A stretch of 64,000 bases of DNA from Azospirillum oryzae (lineage in GTDB: Bacteria; Pseudomonadota; Alphaproteobacteria; Azospirillales; Azospirillaceae), in NCBI RefSeq assembly GCF_900177515.1, contig NZ_FXAK01000007.1:186001-250000 (forward strand), read 5' to 3'. The notes beneath the pieces were generated by a model, which did not search any database, was not told the origin of the DNA, and was given only the letters and a program-made list of their open reading frames with translations. Both the position numbers and the translations under genes were made by a program. Each line of letters opens with the position of its first letter. The first letter of the stretch is position 1. Positions 47,230-57,448 of this stretch are shown here, in pieces.

Positions 47230-48147
47230 ATGGCGGACGCGAAGATCATCGACGGCAAGGCCTTTGCGGCCGGCCTGCGTGCGCGGGTGGCGGATGGTGT
47301 GGCGGCGCTGAAGGCCAGCCATGGCGTCACCCCCGGTCTGGCCGTCGTGCTGGTGGGCGAGGATCCAGCCAGCCAGGTCTATGTCCGCTCCAAGGAGCGG
47401 GCGCTGGTCGAACTCGGCATGAACAGCTTCGACCATCACGAGCCGGCCGACATGGCCGAATCCGACCTGCTGGCCCTGATCGACCGGCTGAACGCCAATC
47501 CGGCGGTGCACGGCATCCTGGTTCAGCTGCCGCTGCCCAAGCACATCGACAGCCAGAAGGTGCTTGCCCGCATCGTCCCGGAAAAGGACGCCGACGGCTT
47601 TCACGTCGTCAATGCCGGCCTGCTCGCCACCGGCCAGCCGGGCGCCATCGTGCCCTGCACCCCGCTGGGCAGCCTGCTGCTGATCCGCGACACGCTGGGC
47701 CGCGACCTGAAGGGCAAGCGCGCGCTGGTGCTCGGCCGTTCCAACATTGTCGGCAAGCCGATGGCCCAGCTTCTGCTGCAGGCGGACTGCACGGTGACGA
47801 TGGCCCATTCCCGCACCGTGGATCTGCCGGCGGAATGCCGCCGCGCCGACATCCTGGTGGCGGCGGTCGGCCGGCCGGAGATGGTGCGCGGCGACTGGAT
47901 CAAGCCCGGCGCCACGGTGATCGATGTCGGTATCAACCGCGTCGCGGCGGCGGAGCCGGGCAAGACCCGGCTGGTCGGCGACGTCGCCTTCGACGAGGCG
48001 GTGAGGGTCGCCGGCGCCATCACGCCCGTCCCCGGCGGCGTCGGCCCGATGACCATTGCCTGCCTGATGCTGAACACGCTGGCCGCCGCCTGCCGCGCTG
48101 CCGGCGCGCCGGTACCGGAAGAGGCGAGCCTGGGGGCTGCGCGTTGA
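47230..48147 (+). CDS. folD: Methylenetetrahydrofolate dehydrogenase/cyclohydrolase
   Basis: A 305-residue bifunctional folate enzyme interconverting methylene-, methenyl- and formyl-tetrahydrofolate with [15 protein letters not shown] and [10 protein letters not shown] form the folate site (with the catalytic Lys in YVRSKERA), [17 protein letters not shown] binds NADP and [16 protein letters not shown] closes the protein. The stop overlaps the corA TTG start by 4 bases. Confidence 0.97.
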   Translation: MADAKIIDGKAFAAGLRARVADGVAALKASHGVTPGLAVVLVGEDPASQVYVRSKERALVELGMNSFDHHEPADMAESDLLALIDRLNANPAVHGILVQLPLPKHIDSQKVLARIVPEKDADGFHVVNAGLLATGQPGAIVPCTPLGSLLLIRDTLGRDLKGKRALVLGRSNIVGKPMAQLLLQADCTVTMAHSRTVDLPAECRRADILVAAVGRPEMVRGDWIKPGATVIDVGINRVAAAEPGKTRLVGDVAFDEAVRVAGAITPVPGGVGPMTIACLMLNTLAAACRAAGAPVPEEASLGAAR

Positions 48148-49139
48148 TCACCGTCCACGCCCGTGCCGAAGACGGGCGGGTGGTGCGCCAGCCGCTGGAA
48201 CACGGCGAGGATCTGCCGGGCGGCGCGGTCTGGATCGACCTCTTGCGTCCGACCGAAGCGGAGCGCGCCCATGTCGGCGCGTTGACCGGCTGCGATCTGC
48301 CGACGCGCGAGGAGATGAAGGAGATCGAGGCCTCCAGCCAGCTCTATGTCGAGGGGGAGGGGATCTACATGACCTCTCCCATCATCTCGCGCGCCACCTC
48401 GCCCCATCCGGAGCAGGGCGAGCTGACCTTCGTGCTGACCCCGCGCCATCTCATCACGCTGCGCTACACCGAACCCCTGCCGGTCATCACCTTCGCCGCC
48501 CGCTGCGTCCGCCAGCCGGAACTGCTGGCGACGGGGGAGAGCGCGCTGTTCGGTCTGCTGGACGCGGTGATCGACCGGGTCGCCGACGTGCTGGAGCTGG
48601 TCGGCGGCCGCATCGACGAACTGTCGGCCCGTGTGTTCGACGATTCGCTGGACGGCGGCGGCTTCGGCAAGGCGGCCAAGAAGCCGGACGAACTGCAGGA
48701 CGTGCTGCGCGGCATCGGCCGGGCCGGCGACCTGACCCACAAGGTGCGCGACAGCCTGGCCGGGCTCGACCGGCTGGTGGTGTTCATGACCTCGGTCAGC
48801 GGCGGCCGGCTGAACAAGGAACAGAAGACAGCGCTGAAGACGATGACGCGCGACTTGCGCTCCCTGACCGAACATGCCGGCTTCCTGGCGCACGAGGCGA
48901 ATTTCCTGCTCGACGCCACGCTGGGCCTGATCAACATCGAACAGAACGCCATCATCAAGATCTTCTCGGTCGTCTCGGTGGCGCTGATGCCGCCGACGCT
49001 GATCGCGTCCGCCTATGGCATGAACTTCAAGCACATGCCGGAACTGGACTGGGACTTCGGCTATCCCATGGCCATCCTGCTGATGGTGCTGTCGGCGGTG
49101 GTCCCGCTTTGGTACTTCCGCCGGCGCGGCTGGCTTTAA
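48144..49139 (+). CDS. corA: CorA-family magnesium transporter
   Basis: A 331-residue divalent-metal channel. The cytoplasmic N-terminal domain is followed by a long helical stalk, then two C-terminal membrane helices ([19 protein letters not shown] and [19 protein letters not shown]) with the signature YGMNF between them. The most likely start is TTG at 48144 ([10 protein letters not shown]), overlapping the folD stop (TTGA); no in-frame ATG is close. It probably conducts Mg2+; Co2+ or Ni2+ transport cannot be excluded. Confidence 0.93.
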   Translation: MITVHARAEDGRVVRQPLEHGEDLPGGAVWIDLLRPTEAERAHVGALTGCDLPTREEMKEIEASSQLYVEGEGIYMTSPIISRATSPHPEQGELTFVLTPRHLITLRYTEPLPVITFAARCVRQPELLATGESALFGLLDAVIDRVADVLELVGGRIDELSARVFDDSLDGGGFGKAAKKPDELQDVLRGIGRAGDLTHKVRDSLAGLDRLVVFMTSVSGGRLNKEQKTALKTMTRDLRSLTEHAGFLAHEANFLLDATLGLINIEQNAIIKIFSVVSVALMPPTLIASAYGMNFKHMPELDWDFGYPMAILLMVLSAVVPLWYFRRRGWL

Positions 49140-49153
49140 TAACGGAAATTCCG

Positions 49154-49984
49154 ATGACGACCATCCTGCCCGACGCCGCCCTCGACGCGCTTCTGGCGCA
49201 GGATGTTCCCTACGGCGACCTGACCACCGATGCTCTGGGCATCGCCGCCCGTCCGGCGCGGATGAGCTTCGCCGCCCGCGGCGCCATGGTGCTTGCAGGG
49301 ACCGAGGAGGCGGCGCGGCTGGTGGAGAAGGCCGGTGGTCGCATCCGGCGCGTCGAGCCCAGCGGCACCGCCGTCGAGGCCGGCGCGGTCTTCCTTGAGG
49401 CGGACGGGCCGGCCGGGTCGCTGCATCGGGCCTGGAAAGTGGCGCAGACCCTGGTGGAATATGCCTCCGGCATCGCCACCCGCGCCCGGCGTATCGTCGA
49501 TGCCGCTCCCGGCGTCACCGTTGCCTGCACCCGCAAGAATTTTCCCGGTGCCAAGGACCTCAGCGTCAAGGCGGTGCAGGCGGGCGGGGCGGTGATGCAC
49601 CGGCTGGGCCTGTCGGAAACGCTGCTGGTCTTCCCCGAACACCGTGCCTTTCTGAGCGAACCGGTGGAGACGTGGATCGCGGCGCTGCGCCGCAAGGCCC
49701 CGGAAAAGAAGATCGTGGTCGAGGTCGGATCTGTCGAGGAGGCGGTGGCCTTCGCGACGGCCGGCGCCGACGTGATCCAGTTGGAAAAGCTGCCGCCCGA
49801 CGCCGCCCGCGCGGTGATCGGGGCGACAAGGCACCTGACCCCGCCGCCGGTGGTCGCCCCGGCTGGCGGCGTGACCGAGGCGAACGCCGCCGCCTATGCC
49901 GCTGCCGGCTGCCGCCTGCTGATCACCTCGGCACCCTTCTTCGGGCAGCCTGCCGATGTGAAGGTGGTGCTGGGGCCGGCGTAA
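49154..49984 (+). CDS. modD: ModD-like pyrophosphorylase of the NadC family
   Basis: A 276-residue phosphoribosyltransferase-fold protein. It shows LVEYASGIATRARRIVDAA, ACTRKNFPGAKDLSVKAV, then AGGAVMHRLGLSETLLVFPEHRAFL. The VFPEHRAF segment and the TRKNFPG variant are the features of ModD (molybdenum-transport-associated) and differ from true NadC (TRKTxPG, IKDNH). ModD's reaction is not established. No mod transport genes are in the window: it follows corA by 14 bp. A NadC call would be wrong in my view, but related activity is possible. Confidence 0.82.
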   Translation: MTTILPDAALDALLAQDVPYGDLTTDALGIAARPARMSFAARGAMVLAGTEEAARLVEKAGGRIRRVEPSGTAVEAGAVFLEADGPAGSLHRAWKVAQTLVEYASGIATRARRIVDAAPGVTVACTRKNFPGAKDLSVKAVQAGGAVMHRLGLSETLLVFPEHRAFLSEPVETWIAALRRKAPEKKIVVEVGSVEEAVAFATAGADVIQLEKLPPDAARAVIGATRHLTPPPVVAPAGGVTEANAAAYAAAGCRLLITSAPFFGQPADVKVVLGPA

Positions 49985-50087
49985 GGCCGAAGCCCGCGAC
50001 GGCGCGTCGCAGCCCTTCACAATCTTGATTTTGCGAATGAAGGCGGTTCCGCAATACCTATGCGTGCGCCACAGTGGCGGCGCGGAC

Positions 50088-50112
50088 GGGATGGCGGACT
50101 GGCCGCCATCCC
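50088..50112. other. Strong hairpin upstream of the small ORF
   Basis: A perfect 10-bp stem, GGGATGGCGG with CCGCCATCCC, around a 5-base loop. It ends 24 bp before the small ORF start, so it could fold in the 5' leader of its mRNA. No T-run follows, so termination is unlikely. Confidence 0.7.
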
Positions 50113-50136
50113 CGCCGCTTACGAGGAGTGAAGAGG

Positions 50137-50208
50137 ATGTCGCAAATCCTCAAGCTCCTGATCCTCGTTCTGGAGATCGTCAAGCGGTTGCTTGACCTCT
50201 ACCGGTAA
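50137..50208 (+). CDS. Small ORF, 23-residue amphipathic peptide
   Basis: The peptide begins MSQILKLLILVL and ends KRLLDLYR. It would form a single helix with a leucine/isoleucine face and three basic residues, like many small membrane peptides or type I toxin peptides. A strong ribosome site (AGGAG at 50124-50128 plus GAGG near the ATG) precedes it. It lies between the hairpin at 50088 and the hairpin at 50219, inside the 318-bp gap between modD and the acyltransferase gene. No homologue is recalled; translation is not proven. Confidence 0.5.
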   Translation: MSQILKLLILVLEIVKRLLDLYR

Positions 50209-50218
50209 GGATCGGGCC

Positions 50219-50249
50219 GGCGGGCAGGGGATAGGCGCCCCTGTCCGCC
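50219..50249 (+). terminator. Hairpin after the small ORF
   Basis: A 12-bp stem with one G-U pair, GGCGGGCAGGGG and CCCCTGTCCGCC, around a 7-base loop, starting 11 bp after the small ORF stop. There is no clear T-run, so it is a stability or pause hairpin at least. Confidence 0.6.
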
Positions 50250-50302
50250 AAGCCTGATATTGCCTCATCTCATCCGATAGTCAACCGCCGGTATAGAAAC
50301 CC

Positions 50303-52999
50303 TCAGGCCGCCAGCCCGCCGCCCAGTTCGATGCGGACCTCCACCACGCCGGGTTCGTCCAGGTTCTCCTTGCGGACGAATCCCAGGGCGCGGCACATGT
50401 TCAGCATGTTGGTGTTCTCGCGCAGAACCTCGCCATAGACCTCCTTGATGCCGCGCGAGCGGGCGTAATCCAGGATCTTGTTCATCAGGATATAGCCCAG
50501 CCCCTGGCCCTTCATGTCGGACCGCACCATCACCGCATATTCGGCGCGGCGGTTGTCGGGATCGGCGGTGATGCGCACCACGCCATACATGATGGTGTCG
50601 CCGGTCTGCGGGTCGGGACCGACGGCGATCAGCCCCATCTCGCGGTCGTAGTCGATCTGGGTCAGCCGCGCCGCCGCCTGGTGCGACAGCCGCTTCAGCG
50701 GGGCGAAGAAGCGCAGGCGCAGGTCTTCCGCCGTCTGGTTCTCCACCAGATGGTGCACCAGCGGCTCATCCTCCGGCAGGATCGGGCGGACGAAGAACTG
50801 GCGGCCGTCCTTGATGGTGATGCGGTCTTCCAGTGACTTGGGATAGGGCCGGATCGCCAGCCGTGCCGCTCCCGCCAGCGCCGGCACGCCGACCTTGATG
50901 CGGGCGTCCAGCGCCAGCACGCCGTCGGCGTCGGCCAGCAGCGGGTTGATGTCCATCTCCGCGATCTCGGGGAAATCGACCACCAGCTGGCTGACCTTGT
51001 TCAGGGTCAGCGCCACCGCGTCCAGATCGACCGCCGCGCGCGAGCGGTAGCCCTGCAACTGCCGGTGGATGCGGGTGCGGCTCATCTGCTCGGCCGCCAG
51101 CTTCATGTTCAGCGGCGGCAGGGCCAGCGCGTAATCCTCCACCACTTCCACGCCGATGCCGCCCTCGCCGAACAGCAGGACCGGGCCGAACATCTCGTTC
51201 TCGGTCATGCCGACGATCAGTTCATAGGCGTCGGGGCGGACGGCCATCTCCTGCACGGTGAAGCCCTCGATCCGCGCGTCGGGCGCCAGTTCGGCGACGC
51301 GACCCAGCATCGCCTCGGCCTCCGCCTTCACGTCCTCCGGGCCGGTCAGGCCCAGCGCGACGCCGCCGACGTCGGACTTGTGGGTGATGTCGTGCGACAG
51401 GATCTTCAGCGCGATCGGGCCGCCGATGACGCGGGCGGCGTTGGCCGCCTCCTCCGGCGTTTCGGCGACGCGGGTGTCGACCACCGGGATGCCGTAGGCG
51501 GCCAGCACGCGCTTGGCCTCATACTCGCTCAACCACTCGCGCTTCTCGGCCATGGCGCGGGAGACCACCTTCTTCACGGTGATCTCGTCGGGCTGGAAAT
51601 CCTCCGCCACCGACGGCGGGGTTTCCATCAGAAGCTGCTGGCTGCGGCGGTAGCGCACCAGATGCATGAAGGCGCGCACCGCGTCGGACGGACCGTTGTA
51701 GGTCGGGATGCGGCTGTCGGCGAACAGCTTGCGCGCTTCCATCGCCGACTGGTCGCCGATCCAGCTGGTCAGCACCGGGTGGCGGCGCGCCTTGTTGGCC
51801 TGCACGGTTTCCGCCACCGCCTGGGCGATGGCTTCGCTGTCGGTCAGGGCGGACGGGCAGTGCAGGACCAGCACCGCGTCGTTGCCGGTGTCCTGCATCA
51901 GCGCGTTCAGCGCCTCGGCATAGCGTTTGGGCGTGGCGTCGGCGCCGATGCGCAGCGGGTTGCGGAAGGGCGCGCCCGTCGGCGGCTGTCCCAGCGCCTT
52001 GGTCAGAGCCTCCTGCGTCTCCGGCGCCAGGGCGGCCAGCTGGCCCCCGGCCTGGATCAGCTTGTCGGTGGCCATGACGCCCATGCCGCCGCCGTTGGTC
52101 AGGATCGCCAGCCGGTCGCCGGTGATCGGCACCCCGGTGCCCAGTGTCCCGGCGGCGTCGAACAGCTCGGCCAGATCGTTCACCCGCAGCACGCCGGCCC
52201 GGCGGAACACAGCGTCATAGACAGCGTCCGACACCGCCAGCGCCCCGGTGTGCGACGCCGCGGCCTCCTGCGCCTCGTCGGAGCGGCCGGCCTTGATGAC
52301 GATCACCGGCTTCTGGCGCGAGGCGGAGCGGGCGGCCGACATGAATTTGCGGGCATGCGTGATGCTCTCGATATAGAGCAGGATGGCGCGCACCGTGACG
52401 TCGGAGGCCAGATAGTCCAGCAGGTCGCCGAAATCGACGTCGCCGCGGTCGCCCAGCGACACCAGATGCGAGAATCCGATGCCGCGCGACGTCGCCCAGT
52501 CGGCGACCGAGGTCAGCACCATGGAGCTTTGCGCCACCAGCGCCACGTCGCCCTTGCGCGGGGCCACCGGCGCGAAGCTGGCGTTCATGCCGCGGCCCGG
52601 CACCATGGCGCCCAGGCTGTTCGGCCCCAGCACCCGCATCAGATAGGGCTTCGCCGCGTCCAGCATCGCCTGTGTCTGCTCGGCCGACATGCCGTTGGTC
52701 ATGACGATGGCGGCCTTGGTCCCGCGCTTGCCCAGCGCGTCGATGGTCGCCGCCACCGTGGCCGGCGCGGTGCAGATGACGCCCAGGTCCGGCGTGATCG
52801 GCAGGCTGTCCACCGTCTTGTAGGTCAGCACCCCTTCCACCGCCCGCTCCGTCGGGTTGACCGGCATCACCGGCCCGTCGAACCCGGCCTGGAACAGGTT
52901 GCGGGCCACCACGGCCCCAACCGTTCCGGGCTTGCGGCTGGCGCCGATCAGGGCGATGGAGGCGGGCTTGAACAGCTTGTCGAGGTTGCGAACGGTCAT
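50303..52999 (-). CDS. Acyl-CoA synthetase (NDP-forming)-like/GNAT protein acyltransferase
   Basis: An 898-residue protein of the Pat/PatZ architecture. An N-terminal CoA-binding domain (LFKPASIALIGASRKPGTVG) and succinyl-CoA-ligase-like part lead to an ATP-grasp region (LSEYEAKRVLAAYGIPVVDT, then THKSDVGGVALGL). A C-terminal GNAT domain (about 740-890) has the acetyl-CoA loop GQGLGYILMNKIL. Such enzymes acetylate protein lysines, often acetyl-CoA synthetase. The ATG at 52999 (MTVRNLDKLFKP) is the family start; an upstream in-frame leader to 53170 lacks homology. Transcribed alone on the minus strand, divergent from ldh. Confidence 0.92.
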   Translation of the reverse strand: MTVRNLDKLFKPASIALIGASRKPGTVGAVVARNLFQAGFDGPVMPVNPTERAVEGVLTYKTVDSLPITPDLGVICTAPATVAATIDALGKRGTKAAIVMTNGMSAEQTQAMLDAAKPYLMRVLGPNSLGAMVPGRGMNASFAPVAPRKGDVALVAQSSMVLTSVADWATSRGIGFSHLVSLGDRGDVDFGDLLDYLASDVTVRAILLYIESITHARKFMSAARSASRQKPVIVIKAGRSDEAQEAAASHTGALAVSDAVYDAVFRRAGVLRVNDLAELFDAAGTLGTGVPITGDRLAILTNGGGMGVMATDKLIQAGGQLAALAPETQEALTKALGQPPTGAPFRNPLRIGADATPKRYAEALNALMQDTGNDAVLVLHCPSALTDSEAIAQAVAETVQANKARRHPVLTSWIGDQSAMEARKLFADSRIPTYNGPSDAVRAFMHLVRYRRSQQLLMETPPSVAEDFQPDEITVKKVVSRAMAEKREWLSEYEAKRVLAAYGIPVVDTRVAETPEEAANAARVIGGPIALKILSHDITHKSDVGGVALGLTGPEDVKAEAEAMLGRVAELAPDARIEGFTVQEMAVRPDAYELIVGMTENEMFGPVLLFGEGGIGVEVVEDYALALPPLNMKLAAEQMSRTRIHRQLQGYRSRAAVDLDAVALTLNKVSQLVVDFPEIAEMDINPLLADADGVLALDARIKVGVPALAGAARLAIRPYPKSLEDRITIKDGRQFFVRPILPEDEPLVHHLVENQTAEDLRLRFFAPLKRLSHQAAARLTQIDYDREMGLIAVGPDPQTGDTIMYGVVRITADPDNRRAEYAVMVRSDMKGQGLGYILMNKILDYARSRGIKEVYGEVLRENTNMLNMCRALGFVRKENLDEPGVVEVRIELGGGLAA

Positions 53000-53133
53000 G
53001 ACCGGATCCGGTGCTGGGAAAAGGCGCCGGCCCCAGTCTGCCACGGGATGCCGACGGTTTTGATGACGAACAGCGCCGGCCCGGACTTTCATCCCTGCCA
53101 TTTGCTGCGGCGCAACATTACGGGCTGGTATGA

Positions 53134-54231
<1,098 letters not shown>

Positions 54232-54265
54232 GGCCAACCCGGGAACGACCATTCGCCGAGCGGCC

Positions 54266-54469
54266 TTATTCGGCTGCCATCGGCATCAGGATCAGGCGTC
54301 CGATCAGGTCGGTTTTGGCTGAGGCGTGCTGGATGTCATAGCCGACCGGTTCGCCATCGGCACCGTAATCGACCATCACGTCCGGTTCGACCTCGACCGT
54401 CCGTTTCGACGGCAGCGGACGAACCTCGATATAGAGACTGTCGGTACCGGGGTCATAGCTGGTTTTCAT
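54266..54469 (-). CDS. DUF2283 protein, possible antitoxin
   Basis: A 67-residue protein with the DUF2283 pattern: an N-terminal YDPGTDSLYIEVR, then VEVEPDVMVDYGADGEPVGYDIQHAS. Members are small and often encoded beside a DUF4258-type or other small toxin-like protein. The start overlaps the upstream gene's stop by 4 bases (ATGA), as in many toxin-antitoxin pairs. Function unproven. Confidence 0.75.
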   Translation of the reverse strand: MKTSYDPGTDSLYIEVRPLPSKRTVEVEPDVMVDYGADGEPVGYDIQHASAKTDLIGRLILMPMAAE

Positions 54470-54741
54470 GACGTGTATTGCTCGTCAGGAAACGCATTGT
54501 GAACTGTAACGCCGTCCGACAATAGCACGACGCGCAGAAAGCAGCGGAGCGTTTCCGAGTACCCATAAAGACGGATGCGGCCATCGGTCTGGACGACGCG
54601 CGCTTCCGGCCGCGCGATGATGCGCTTGATCTCCAAGGGATCGAGATCGGGACGGCGTGGCAATACGTCGAAGGCGAAATACCGGGTTCGCCAGAACGGC
54701 GGCGGAGGAAGTCGCTCCGGTTCGGCCATGGCTCTCGTCAT
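54466..54741 (-). CDS. Small protein paired with DUF2283, possible toxin
   Basis: A 91-residue protein that I cannot assign with certainty. It has ARPEARVVQTDGRIRLYGYS, LRCFLRVVLLSDGVTVHNAFP and an acidic/Tyr C-terminus. The strand pattern ending in VTVHNAFPDEQY recalls small RelE/DUF4258-like toxins. A second ATG at 54729 (MAEPERLPP) is an equal candidate, because the GGAG before the first ATG is only 1 bp away. It overlaps the DUF2283 gene, which suggests a coupled two-gene module. Confidence 0.6.
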   Translation of the reverse strand: MTRAMAEPERLPPPPFWRTRYFAFDVLPRRPDLDPLEIKRIIARPEARVVQTDGRIRLYGYSETLRCFLRVVLLSDGVTVHNAFPDEQYTS

Positions 54742-54759
54742 TCTCCGGTAAACGCAAAT

Positions 54760-54789
54760 CGGCCGGCGTCAGGTCACCGACGCCGGCCG
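54760..54789 (-). terminator. Hairpin terminator after ppa
   Basis: An 11-bp stem, CGGCCGGCGTC with GACGCCGGCCG, and an 8-base loop, 32 bp beyond the ppa stop. On the minus strand it is followed by ATTTGCGTTT, a weak T-rich tail. Confidence 0.6.
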
Positions 54790-54820
54790 CTTCATGGGCG
54801 ATCCGAAATCGCCGCTACCT

Positions 54821-55378
54821 TCAGACCACCGGACCCGGGGTGCCCTTGTTGGCTTCCAGGGCGCGGGCCAGGCCTTCCTCGATCTTCTTGGCGGCCTCTT
54901 CGGCGTTGCCCCAGCCGCGGACCTTCACCCACTTGTTCTTCTCGAGATCCTTGTAGTGCTCGAAGAAGTGGGCGATCTGCTCGATCACGATGGACGGCAG
55001 GTCGGTGTAGTCCTTCACGTCGGTGTAGAACGGGTGCAGCTTGTCGACCGGAACGGCCAGCAGCTTCTCGTCCTCGCCGGCCTCGTCCTCCATGTACAGG
55101 ACGCCGATGGGACGCGAGCGCAGGACCGCGCCCGGGACGACGCCATGCTGGCCGACGACGCAGACGTCCACCGGATCGCCGTCACCCGACAGGGTGTGCG
55201 GGATGAAGCCGTAGTTGCAGGGATAGAACATGGCGGTGTGCAGGAAACGGTCGACGAACACCGCGCCCGATTCCTTGTCGACCTCGTACTTCACCGGCTG
55301 GCCGCCGATCGGAATCTCGATGACGACGTTGACGTCCCAGGGGGGATTCTTGCCCGCGGCGAGCTTGCTCAGATCCAT
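54821..55378 (-). CDS. ppa: Inorganic pyrophosphatase
   Basis: A 185-residue family I soluble pyrophosphatase, which drives biosynthesis by removing PPi. The signature GDGDPVDVCVV supplies the metal-binding aspartates; KYEVDKESG, YPCNYGFIPHTL and VKVRGWG are also typical. The ATG at 55378 (MDLSKLAAGKNPPWDVN) is the right start; the upstream in-frame leader is spurious. Single gene, convergent with nothing nearby, ending before the hairpin at 54760. Confidence 0.97.
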   Translation of the reverse strand: MDLSKLAAGKNPPWDVNVVIEIPIGGQPVKYEVDKESGAVFVDRFLHTAMFYPCNYGFIPHTLSGDGDPVDVCVVGQHGVVPGAVLRSRPIGVLYMEDEAGEDEKLLAVPVDKLHPFYTDVKDYTDLPSIVIEQIAHFFEHYKDLEKNKWVKVRGWGNAEEAAKKIEEGLARALEANKGTPGPVV

Positions 55379-55542
55379 GTATCGCGTTCCTTCGACTGGC
55401 GTATTCAGGGCACGTTCTTGTTTTGGCGCCGATGCCCGGTCCGGCGCCACGCGGGGCGGGAGTTTAGGCGGAACGCACCCTGAGTCCAAGGAACTTGCGC
55501 TGGCTCTTGCGCAGGTGCGGCAAAGCGGCAACCCTGACGGCC

Positions 55543-57336
55543 ATGGCCCGCCCGATCGCTCTTCTCCTCACCCTTCTGGCTCTGCTGGCGCCCCATTCGA
55601 CGCTGGCTGAGTCCCCCCACCACGGCATAGCCATGCACGGCGATCTGGCATTGCCGCCGGATTTCACCGCCTTCGCTTACGTCAACCCGGCGGCGCCGAA
55701 GGGCGGCACCATCCGGCAGGCGGTGACCGGCAGCTTCGACAGCCTGCATCCGCACATCGTCAAGGGCGTGCCGGCGCTTGGGATGGGCTATGTCTTCGAA
55801 ACGCTGCTGACGCGGTCGTGGGACGAGCCCTTCTCGCTCTACGGCCTGCTGGCCGACCGGGTGGAGGTGGCGGACGACCGCTCCGCCGTCACCTTCCACA
55901 TCAACCCCAAGGCGCGCTGGCAGGACGGGACGCCGCTGACCGCCGGCGACGTGCTGTTCTCGCTGGAGGCCCAGCGGCAGCACGGCACCCCCAACCGACG
56001 CCTGTTCTACGCCAAGGTCGCGGCGGCCGAGGCGCCCGACCCGCAGACCGTCCGCTTCGCCTTCGCCGCCAACCCGGACGGCACCGTCGACCGCGAGATG
56101 CCGCTGCTGATGGGGCTGATGCCGATCCATTCCAAGGCCTTCTGGTCGACCCGCGACTTCAGCCGCACGACGCTGGAGCCGATCCTGGGCAGCGGTCCCT
56201 ACCGCATCGCCTCGGTCGATCCCGGCCGCCGCATCGTCTACGAGCGGGTGCCCGACTATTGGGGCCGCGACCTGCCGACCCGCGTCGGCCAGTTCAACGC
56301 CGACCGCCTGGAGTTCGACTATTACCGCGACGATTCGGTGGCGCTGGAGGCCTTCAAGGCCGGGCAGGGCGACGTTCGTTACGAAAGCGATCCGGCCAAA
56401 TGGGCCACCGGCTACGACGGCCCTGCCCTGCGCGACGGCCGCATCGTCCGGGAGGAGTTGCCGAACCACCGCCCCGAACCGGCGCGCGGCCTGATCTTCA
56501 ACACCCGCCGGCCGATCTTCGCCGATGTCCGGGTGCGCCGGGCGCTGGGGATGGCGGCCGATTTCGATTGGATCGGCCGCAACCTGTTCCACGGCCTGCT
56601 GACCCGCACCGCCAGCTACTATCCCAACTCCGAACTCGCCGCCCGCGGCCTGCCGGAGGGCGAGGAGTTGCGGGCGCTGGAACCCTTCCGCGACCGCCTG
56701 CCGCCCGACCTCTTCACCAGGCCCTTCACCTTGCCCGACAGCGGGAATGGCCCCGCCGGCCTGCGCGCCAACCGGCGCGAGGCGATGCGGCTGCTGGAGC
56801 AGGCCGGCTGGCGGGTGCGCGATGGCCGGCTGAGAGATGCGGCGGGCAATCGTTTCGCCTTCGAAATCCTCCTGTCCGACCCGGCGGAGGAGCGGGTGGC
56901 GCTGGAGTTCGCCCGCTCGCTGGAGCCGCTGGGAATCGAGGCGCGCGTCCGCACGGTGGACAGCGCGCAGTTCCAGGCCCGTCTTGATGGTTTCGATTTC
57001 GATATGACCATGCGCTGGTGGGCGTCCAGCCTGTCGCCGGGCAATGAGCAGCTCTATTATTACGGATCCGATGCGGCGGGGCAGGAGGGCAGCCGCAACC
57101 TTGCCGGCATCCGCGACCCGGTGGTCGATGCGCTCGCCCGCTCCATCGCCGCCGCCACGACGCGGGCCGCCCTGGTCGGCCGGGTGCGGGCGTTGGACCG
57201 GGTGCTGCTGTGGGGGCATTACATGGTCCCGCTGTTCCACAGCCCGGTGGACCGCATCGCCCGCTGGTCGACCCTGCATCGTCCCGCCGTCACGCCGCTC
57301 TATGGCCCGATGCTGGAAAGCTGGTGGGTGGAATAG
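55543..57336 (+). CDS. YejA-like extracellular substrate-binding protein
   Basis: A 597-residue periplasmic SBP_bac_5 protein with a signal peptide (MARPIALLLTLLALLAPHST). The N-terminus HGIAMHGDLALPPDF then FAYVNPAAPKGG is characteristic of the YejA branch, which binds oligopeptides or similar. Its usual partners (YejB, YejE, YejF) are not adjacent: the following permease pair is of the DppB/DppC kind and has its own binding protein. It probably begins the operon, 164 bp from divergent ppa. Confidence 0.88.
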   Translation: MARPIALLLTLLALLAPHSTLAESPHHGIAMHGDLALPPDFTAFAYVNPAAPKGGTIRQAVTGSFDSLHPHIVKGVPALGMGYVFETLLTRSWDEPFSLYGLLADRVEVADDRSAVTFHINPKARWQDGTPLTAGDVLFSLEAQRQHGTPNRRLFYAKVAAAEAPDPQTVRFAFAANPDGTVDREMPLLMGLMPIHSKAFWSTRDFSRTTLEPILGSGPYRIASVDPGRRIVYERVPDYWGRDLPTRVGQFNADRLEFDYYRDDSVALEAFKAGQGDVRYESDPAKWATGYDGPALRDGRIVREELPNHRPEPARGLIFNTRRPIFADVRVRRALGMAADFDWIGRNLFHGLLTRTASYYPNSELAARGLPEGEELRALEPFRDRLPPDLFTRPFTLPDSGNGPAGLRANRREAMRLLEQAGWRVRDGRLRDAAGNRFAFEILLSDPAEERVALEFARSLEPLGIEARVRTVDSAQFQARLDGFDFDMTMRWWASSLSPGNEQLYYYGSDAAGQEGSRNLAGIRDPVVDALARSIAAATTRAALVGRVRALDRVLLWGHYMVPLFHSPVDRIARWSTLHRPAVTPLYGPMLESWWVE

Positions 57337-57448
57337 CCGGAGGGGCAATGGAAACCGGCGGCGGCTTCGCTTGCGCTCTCCCGCGCCGCACCGCATCATC
57401 GCGGCAAAGAGAACGTCGATAACGACGAGACGGGGGAGTTTGCCAACC

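Noticed and set aside
49154..49984. Calling this gene nadC
   Set aside because: The TRKNFPG and VFPEHRAF variants match ModD rather than quinolinate phosphoribosyltransferase.
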